Below, piece after piece: positions 32,901 through 37,113 of a stretch of 37,113 bases of DNA. Below the pieces are notes generated by a model. It did not search any database, was not told the origin of the DNA, and saw only the letters and a program-made list of their open reading frames with translations. Position 1 is the stretch's first letter; every line of letters starts with the position of its first letter. Origin of the DNA: Litorilituus sp. (GTDB taxonomy: Bacteria; Pseudomonadota; Gammaproteobacteria; Enterobacterales; Alteromonadaceae); the NCBI GenBank assembly GCA_030754235.1, contig JASMAS010000038.1, positions 1-37,113 of the forward strand, written 5' to 3'. The position numbers were made by a program, and so were the translations under genes.

Positions 32901-34436
32901 TCAAACTATTGGCTTTTGCAGTTCATATTTACGCATTTTCTCTACTAAAGTAGTTCTGCGCATACCTAATGTTTCAGCGGCACGAGCAACAACCCAATCA
33001 TGCTTGATTAACGATTGAGAAATTAATGATATCTCTAATTCTGCTAAGTGCTCTTTTAAATTCAAGCCTTGATTTGGTAATATACCGGCATTAGGTTCAT
33101 GACCGTTAACTTCATTAGTAACTGCTTGTGCTGTTTCTAGGTTAGTCGAGATATTGTCATCCTCGTCATCATTATAATCAAACCCCGAAAAAAGCTCATT
33201 AATAGCGTCTTGCTCTTGCAGTTCCTCTGGATATTCAGGTGTGTATTCTTCAACTTCAATATGTTGATACTTGTGAGGAAGCTCAGCCACATCAACTATT
33301 TGCTCGCCATACATAATCAACATGCGTTCAATTAAATTTGATAACTCACGCACATTACCTGACCACGGATGCTCCATTAATGACTCAATCGCTTTTTCAG
33401 TAAAGCGAACGGTTTTCTCTTGTTCATGCTCAAATCGGCTCAAAAGCTCTTTTAATAAAAGAGGAATATCTTCTTTTCGTTCACGCAGTGCTGGTGTTTC
33501 TATTGGGAAAACATTGAGTCGATAAAATAAATCTTCTCGAAAGTCTCCCGATTTAATCATGTCTTCTAAATGCTGATGAGTAGCAGCAATAATACGTACA
33601 TCGGCTTTAATGCTTTTGCTACCGCCGACACGCTCAAAGGTACGTTCCTGTAATACGCGCAACAATTTTACTTGCATAGGCTGTGGCATATCACCAATTT
33701 CATCAAGAAATAAAGTGCCGCCTTCAGCTAGCTCAAAACGACCTTTACGAGCAGAAATAGCGCCCGTAAAAGCGCCCTTCTCATGGCCAAACAATTCACT
33801 TTCTAATAATTCACCCGGAATTGCGCCACAGTTAACTGGCACAAAAGTCCCTTTGGCGCGATCCGATAAATTATGAATATTTCGAGCAACCACCTCTTTA
33901 CCAGTACCTGACTCCCCCAGCACTAAAACACTCGCAGGAGTTTTTGCTACCTGCTCAATAAGAAAACGTACTTCAGTCATCGCTTTACTACTACCCACTA
34001 ATGAGCGAAATAAAGCACTTGACCCCATTTTAGTGCCTGAACGAGGTAACTTATTATGATACTGATGACAGTGATGCACTAACTCGGTTAATTGGGCATA
34101 ATTAAGCGGTGTTGATAAACAGCCAATGACATTAACTTTGTCATTCACGCTAGCTGCATCAACAATATCATGAAGCAAAAATGGTATCCTTGGGTTGTTT
34201 TTTACCATGGCAGTACTGGAAGGGGTAATATCACCTGACAATATCACCGTTAATAAATTTTCATTATTTTTGAGTGCCTGAGCCATTTCATGATAGGAAC
34301 ACTGAACAAAATGCTCGCCCACAAAAGATAACACGGTAGCCATCTGCTGTGCTCTTGACTTGTCATTGTCGACAATCAATATTTGCTTGTGGCCATGGGA
34401 TTGAAAAAAAGAAGAAACAGCAAGTGAGCTTGGCAT
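32901..34436 (-). CDS. flrA: Master flagellar regulator FlrA (FleQ), sigma-54 activator
   Basis: A 511-residue enhancer-binding protein. Its N-terminal FleQ domain is receiver-like but degenerate ([16 protein letters not shown], then VILSGDITP), so phosphorylation is unlikely. The AAA+ domain has GESGTGKE at 174-181 and GAFTGA at 221-226, and a Fis-type helix-turn-helix is at the end ([20 protein letters not shown]). It sits on top of the hierarchy and is restrained by FlhG; some homologues bind cyclic di-GMP. The ATG at 34436 is chosen over a TTG at 34502, because the extra 22 residues are hydrophobic and unlike the family. Neither has a good ribosome-binding site. Confidence 0.9.
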   Translation of the reverse strand: MPSSLAVSSFFQSHGHKQILIVDNDKSRAQQMATVLSFVGEHFVQCSYHEMAQALKNNENLLTVILSGDITPSSTAMVKNNPRIPFLLHDIVDAASVNDKVNVIGCLSTPLNYAQLTELVHHCHQYHNKLPRSGTKMGSSALFRSLVGSSKAMTEVRFLIEQVAKTPASVLVLGESGTGKEVVARNIHNLSDRAKGTFVPVNCGAIPGELLESELFGHEKGAFTGAISARKGRFELAEGGTLFLDEIGDMPQPMQVKLLRVLQERTFERVGGSKSIKADVRIIAATHQHLEDMIKSGDFREDLFYRLNVFPIETPALRERKEDIPLLLKELLSRFEHEQEKTVRFTEKAIESLMEHPWSGNVRELSNLIERMLIMYGEQIVDVAELPHKYQHIEVEEYTPEYPEELQEQDAINELFSGFDYNDDEDDNISTNLETAQAVTNEVNGHEPNAGILPNQGLNLKEHLAELEISLISQSLIKHDWVVARAAETLGMRRTTLVEKMRKYELQKPIV

Positions 34437-34781
34437 AAATAATAATGTACTGATAAATAACCTTAAAATAGATTTTAACGATTCATTATAATTTAGCAAC
34501 AAAAAATTGACGCAGCATAATAAATAAAGGCCATTTTATTGACATTAGATAAAGCTAATCTACGTTTAATTCAGTAATTGCTTATTTGTGCCGATATAGT
34601 TACAAGCTAAGTAATACTAGCTAACATTAAAATTAAGTTGCTAAGTTAGACTATAAGGGCTATCAAAGCTAATAACACAAGCTATTTAATGAATAAAAAT
34701 AAAAAAAATAAAAAAATGGCATAAAAAAAGCATAACACAAGTTATATCAATTATTATATTTTACTCAAGTAGGATAAATGT
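34437..34781. other. Divergent intergenic region between flrA and the fliS block
   Basis: It holds AT-rich sequence, the sigma-54 type site of the plus-strand block (34717-34732) and the possible alternative N-terminal codons of flrA (34437-34502). No convincing minus-strand promoter for flrA was recognised and no other gene was seen. Confidence 0.5.
34717..34732 (+). promoter_or_regulatory. Sigma-54 promoter of the plus-strand fliS block
   Basis: TGGCATAAAAAAAGCA has GG and GC ten bases apart. The -24 element is close to consensus; the -12 element lacks the usual TT before GC (AAGCA). It would start transcription about 40 bases before the 94-residue gene. Confidence 0.6.
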
Positions 34782-35066
34782 ATGTTAGTAATCAATGGCA
34801 CCGCTGAATTAATGCATGATCACAATAACCTGACCAAAGGTAGTCGTCACGAATTTAATATGTTTTCAAAAGCAACACCTTTTGAACAGCAAGTTGACAA
34901 AATTGAACAGTATTTTGTTGAACGAGGCTGGGACAATATTGAAGTATTAACCAACGGGGTTATTGATAACCCTGACAATATAACCCATAGTGTTTTACTT
35001 CAAGCCTATGAAAAAGCAGATAATGAAGGCTTTTCTGTCACTATAAACAATCAGCCACTAGTATAA
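34782..35066 (+). CDS. Unrecognised 94-residue protein upstream of fliS
   Basis: I do not recognise this family. The protein is acidic, soluble and has no signal peptide or membrane helix. The core FEQQVDKIEQYFVERGWDNI, followed by a strand-like EVLTNGVI and a helix HSVLLQAYEKADNEG, suggests a compact alpha/beta fold ending in FSVTINNQPLV. AAGTAGGA lies seven bases before the ATG, so expression is likely. It is first in a plus-strand block, 64 bases before fliS, under a sigma-54 type promoter, so a flagellar role is probable from context only. Confidence 0.75.
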   Translation: MLVINGTAELMHDHNNLTKGSRHEFNMFSKATPFEQQVDKIEQYFVERGWDNIEVLTNGVIDNPDNITHSVLLQAYEKADNEGFSVTINNQPLV

Positions 35067-35130
35067 TAAACAGATTAACATTCAATACTTTTCTATACTA
35101 ACACTATAGAGAGTGAACGAGGAGGTATGT

Positions 35131-35535
35131 ATGACACACGCATCACTTAAAAAATATCAACAAACTAATAGAAGTACTGCGCAGCAGGCCTCACCTTATC
35201 AGTTAGTTGCTATGCTATTTCAAAAGTTACTGGATAATATTGCAACCGCAAAAGGTGCCATTAGCCAAAATAACTTTGCTAAAAAAGGCAGTGAAATTTC
35301 CAATGCTATCGCCATTATTGGTGTATTAGAAGGCTCTCTTGATTTTAAAGAAGGTGGTGAAGTTTCAGAAAACTTGGCATCGCTTTATGACTATTGCTGT
35401 AAACAATTACTTATTGCCAGTACTGACAATGATGTTGATAAATTAGAAGAAATCATTCAAATTTTGCTGCCAATCAAGTCTGGTTGGGACTCTATCCCAC
35501 TAGAAACACAAAACCAGGTCAGTTTTGATGGCTGA
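35131..35535 (+). CDS. fliS: Flagellin export chaperone FliS
   Basis: A 134-residue helical protein with family signs YQLVAMLFQKLLDNIATAKG and ISNAIAIIGVLEGSLDFKEGGEVSENLASLYDYC. FliS binds newly made flagellin and keeps it unfolded for export. The ATG at 35131 is chosen: GAGGAGG ends five bases before it. A GTG at 35113 would add six codons running through that ribosome-binding site. It overlaps the next gene by eight bases. Confidence 0.94.
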   Translation: MTHASLKKYQQTNRSTAQQASPYQLVAMLFQKLLDNIATAKGAISQNNFAKKGSEISNAIAIIGVLEGSLDFKEGGEVSENLASLYDYCCKQLLIASTDNDVDKLEEIIQILLPIKSGWDSIPLETQNQVSFDG

Positions 35536-35923
35536 TAGCGTCAAAAAAGCACTTGTTGAAATAAATACCTTATCGCGGCAGTTACTGTCGCGCATAAGCG
35601 ATGTTCAACAAAGCCTTAATAGCTCTGATGATAATAGCTCTGATGATAATAGCTCTGACGAAAAGGTAACTTCAGATAAACCGGCTAACATCAACGATGG
35701 CGAATTAAATTCATTAATTTTGCAACGACAAACCTTAATAACACAGCTGTTTGAAAATAATTCAACAAAACTCATTCAAGCTGAACTTCCTTTACTAAAT
35801 GAGTTAGTCACTCTTGATGCTGTTCTTTCAAGTACATCACAAGGCTGTAAAAACTTTCTTGCCCAACAAGTGATTAAACTTAAAAAAAATCACAAAATGG
35901 CGAACTCTTATCAGAAATACTAA
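35528..35923 (+). CDS. FliT-like flagellar chaperone, putative
   Basis: A 131-residue, mostly helical protein. Residues about 1-30 and 60-125 look like helices (MADSVKKALVEINTLSRQLL, then LNSLILQRQTLITQLF), joined by an acidic low-complexity loop SSDDNSSDDNSSDEK. It follows fliS with an eight-base overlap, the place where FliT-type or vibrio FlaI-type proteins are found. Similarity to FliT is weak by eye, so the name rests mainly on context. The ATG at 35528 is preferred to the TTG just before it. Confidence 0.7.
   Translation: MADSVKKALVEINTLSRQLLSRISDVQQSLNSSDDNSSDDNSSDEKVTSDKPANINDGELNSLILQRQTLITQLFENNSTKLIQAELPLLNELVTLDAVLSSTSQGCKNFLAQQVIKLKKNHKMANSYQKY
35618..35662 (+). repeat. 15-base tandem repeat in the FliT-like gene
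   Basis: AATAGCTCTGATGAT occurs twice exactly and a third time with two changes at its end (AATAGCTCTGACGAA). It encodes NSSDD-NSSDD-NSSDE. Copy-number changes would alter loop length in steps of five residues without a frameshift. Confidence 0.85.
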
Positions 35924-36061
35924 CCTCTAAAACAACCAAGCTAAACAATAGACAATATTAGCATTCATTGTTGATAATTGAGTACTTATTAGCTGACCAT
36001 TGGCTTAAACAGCCCCCCCCTTAGCACTGAGTCCTGAATACTTCTTTTATCCTGAGATTCT

Positions 36062-36137
36062 CCGTTTGCCCTGAGCGTCACCGTTTGCCCTGAGCGTCAC
36101 CATTTTCCCTGAGCGTCACCGTTCGTCCTGAGCGCGA
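36062..36137. repeat. 19-base tandem repeat, four units
   Basis: CCGTTTGCCCTGAGCGTCA is present exactly at 36062-36080 and 36081-36099, with 3 changes at 36100-36118 and more changes at 36119-36137. Each unit carries the CCTGAGC core of the dispersed repeat family. Confidence 0.85.
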
Positions 36138-36142
36138 AGCTG

Positions 36143-36190
36143 TCGAAGGGTCGAAGGGTCGAAGGGTCGAAGGGTCGAAGGGTCGAAGGG
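36143..36190. repeat. TCGAAGGG microsatellite, six exact copies
   Basis: The 8-base unit TCGAAGGG is repeated six times without change directly after CCTGAGCGCGAAGCTG. It looks like an expansion of the GTCGAAGG half of the dispersed CCTGAGC/GTCGAAGG repeat. It lies between genes, so a length change would not alter a protein. Confidence 0.9.
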
Positions 36191-36337
36191 AGCAGTCAAA
36201 GCCAATCTAAACAAAAAAAACCACAAAAACACAATATGTTTAATTATCATACAGAATAGACTATGCTTTGCTTATGGGTGAATAAATACGAGTGAGCATA
36301 CGTCTCTTTCCATAAAGGGAAAAGAACGAGGTGTGAT

Positions 36338-36649
36338 ATGTCAATAGCCAATCCAGTAACCGCAAGTAGCGATATTCAACGCAGTGTTAAATTAAAGCAA
36401 AATTTGACGACTAAAGAAAATCCATTAACACCAGATTTAGGTGTTTTTTCTGCTGATGTGGTTAAAATTTCACAGCTTGGGCTTGATAAACAACAACAAG
36501 AAACTCAAACAGAAGCGGTAAGAAAAATTGAAGAGATAGCCGGTGAGGTCATTAAAATTAGTACCACTATTGGCAAAGCGCGCTCCGTTGGCAACCTAAC
36601 TAATAGCCAAGCAACTAAGCTTTATAATAAAATAGCTAACTTGCTATAA
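36338..36649 (+). CDS. Unrecognised 103-residue protein beside fliD
   Basis: I do not recognise a named family. The N-terminal half is polar and probably flexible, with DLGVFSADVVKISQLGLDKQ. The C-terminal half is a probable helical domain ending VGNLTNSQATKLYNKIANLL. There is no membrane helix or signal peptide. The ATG has GAGG seven bases upstream, which supports translation. It points toward fliD (stop codons 24 bases apart). The order, a disordered N-terminus followed by helices, recalls FlgM-type small regulators in shape only; no such claim is made. Confidence 0.7.
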   Translation: MSIANPVTASSDIQRSVKLKQNLTTKENPLTPDLGVFSADVVKISQLGLDKQQQETQTEAVRKIEEIAGEVIKISTTIGKARSVGNLTNSQATKLYNKIANLL

Positions 36650-36673
36650 ACCTATTAATACAATTAATTGACG

Positions 36674-37113
36674 TTATTTATCTTGCTTAACAACACCCGG
36701 CATATTATCCAGCTGAGCCATTAAATAACTACTGGTTGAATTTAAACCAGCAACAATCAAGTCCATGGCATTATATTGTGCATAAAGCCTAGCTTCTAAC
36801 GATTCCATTTTACGGCTAAAAGCTAATTTATCATCATCTAATCTATCAAGTTGGCTTGTTTTACTATCAATACGGTTTTGAATAACACCATCTGAGTCGG
36901 TATAAAATTCTGTCAAACTTTTGAGTGAAGCAGCAAAACCATCAGCATCATCGGTACCAACAAAAAATTGCTGTACACCATCTATGTCGCTATTGATATA
37001 TTCGTTTAAATCTTCAGTATCTAAGCTCAACACACCGTAGCGATCACTTTGCACACCAAGCTGTGATAAAGACAAAGTATTACCGTTACCAACATCAAAA
37101 CCTTCACTAAGCT
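36674..37113 (-). CDS. fliD: Flagellar cap protein FliD, C-terminal part
   Basis: The frame is open to the window edge and encodes about 146 residues of the FliD C-terminus: LSQLGVQSDRYGVLSLDTED, then a helical stretch with QNRIDSKTSQLDRLDDDKLA and RLYAQYNAMDLIVAGLNSTSSYLMAQLDNM. This tail (YxQFxAMDxxVxxLNxxxxYL-like) is typical of FliD (HAP2), the filament cap that guides flagellin folding. An internal TTG is not the start; the reading continues upstream as SEGFDVGNGNT. It is convergent with the 103-residue gene, and on the opposite strand to fliS. Confidence 0.9.
   Translation of the reverse strand, partial: LSEGFDVGNGNTLSLSQLGVQSDRYGVLSLDTEDLNEYINSDIDGVQQFFVGTDDADGFAASLKSLTEFYTDSDGVIQNRIDSKTSQLDRLDDDKLAFSRKMESLEARLYAQYNAMDLIVAGLNSTSSYLMAQLDNMPGVVKQDK

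Larger units (their letters stand above)
35924..36337. other. Repeat-rich intergenic region after the fliS block
   Basis: No gene was found. It holds a C8 run (36013-36020), four 19-base tandem units (36062-36137), six exact copies of an 8-base unit (36143-36190) and the presumed leader of the 103-residue gene. A sigma-54 type site was looked for upstream of 36338 and not found. Confidence 0.6.

Noticed and set aside
34437-34502. 22-codon extension of flrA to a TTG start
   Set aside because: The extra residues are hydrophobic, unlike FlrA/FleQ N-termini, and the TTG lacks a ribosome-binding site; the extension was not used, though neither start is strong.
36062-36190. CRISPR array
   Set aside because: The units are directly adjacent (19 and 8 bases) with no unique spacers, and no cas gene is present.

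Overview
The window looks like a chromosomal segment of a polarly flagellated, low-GC marine gammaproteobacterium, most likely an Alteromonadales member close to Colwellia or Thalassotalea. This is inferred from the FlrA/FlrB/FlrC sigma-54 flagellar hierarchy, the FlhF/FlhG pole-placement pair, the ParC/ParP chemotaxis-array genes and the AT-rich sequence. Almost all of it is one large flagellum and chemotaxis locus read on the minus strand.

Layout by position, left to right (transcription mostly right to left). 1-750: decayed mobile DNA, with the 3' end of an IS1595-type transposase, two tandem hairpins, a frameshifted IS256-type transposase remnant and a perfect 21-bp inverted repeat. 756-9836: chemotaxis block (DUF2802 protein, cheW, parP, parC, motD, motC, cheB, cheA, cheZ, cheY). 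9900-15374: fliA, flhG, flhF, flhA. 15916-23714: flhB, fliR, fliQ, fliP, fliO, fliN, fliM, fliL, fliK (export gate, C-ring switch, hook-length control). 23820-30033: fliJ, fliI, fliH, fliG, fliF, fliE (export ATPase, switch, MS ring). 30268-34436: flrC, flrB, flrA. 34782-35923: a plus-strand block with an unrecognised 94-residue gene, fliS and a FliT-like gene. 36338-36649: an unrecognised plus-strand 103-residue gene. 36674-37113: the C-terminal part of fliD, cut by the window edge.

Five sites with sigma-54 geometry (GG, ten bases, GC) can be read upstream of flhA, fliK, fliE, flrB and the 94-residue gene. With the gene order they suggest this hierarchy: FlrA and sigma-54 drive flrBC and the early operons; FlrC drives later ones; FliA (sigma-28) drives late genes elsewhere. 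FlhF and FlhG set flagellar place and number, while ParC and ParP place the CheA/CheW arrays at the same pole. MotC/MotD would be one stator pair.

The least explained items are three tandem acidic motifs in the CheA linker, the two unrecognised small genes, the reversed orientation of the fliS block between fliD and flrA, a dispersed CCTGAGC/GTCGAAGG intergenic repeat family, and the 541-base gap between flhA and flhB. Several genes need non-ATG starts (cheY and parC TTG; fliA, flhF, fliM and fliF GTG). I did not find a clearly new multi-gene system.
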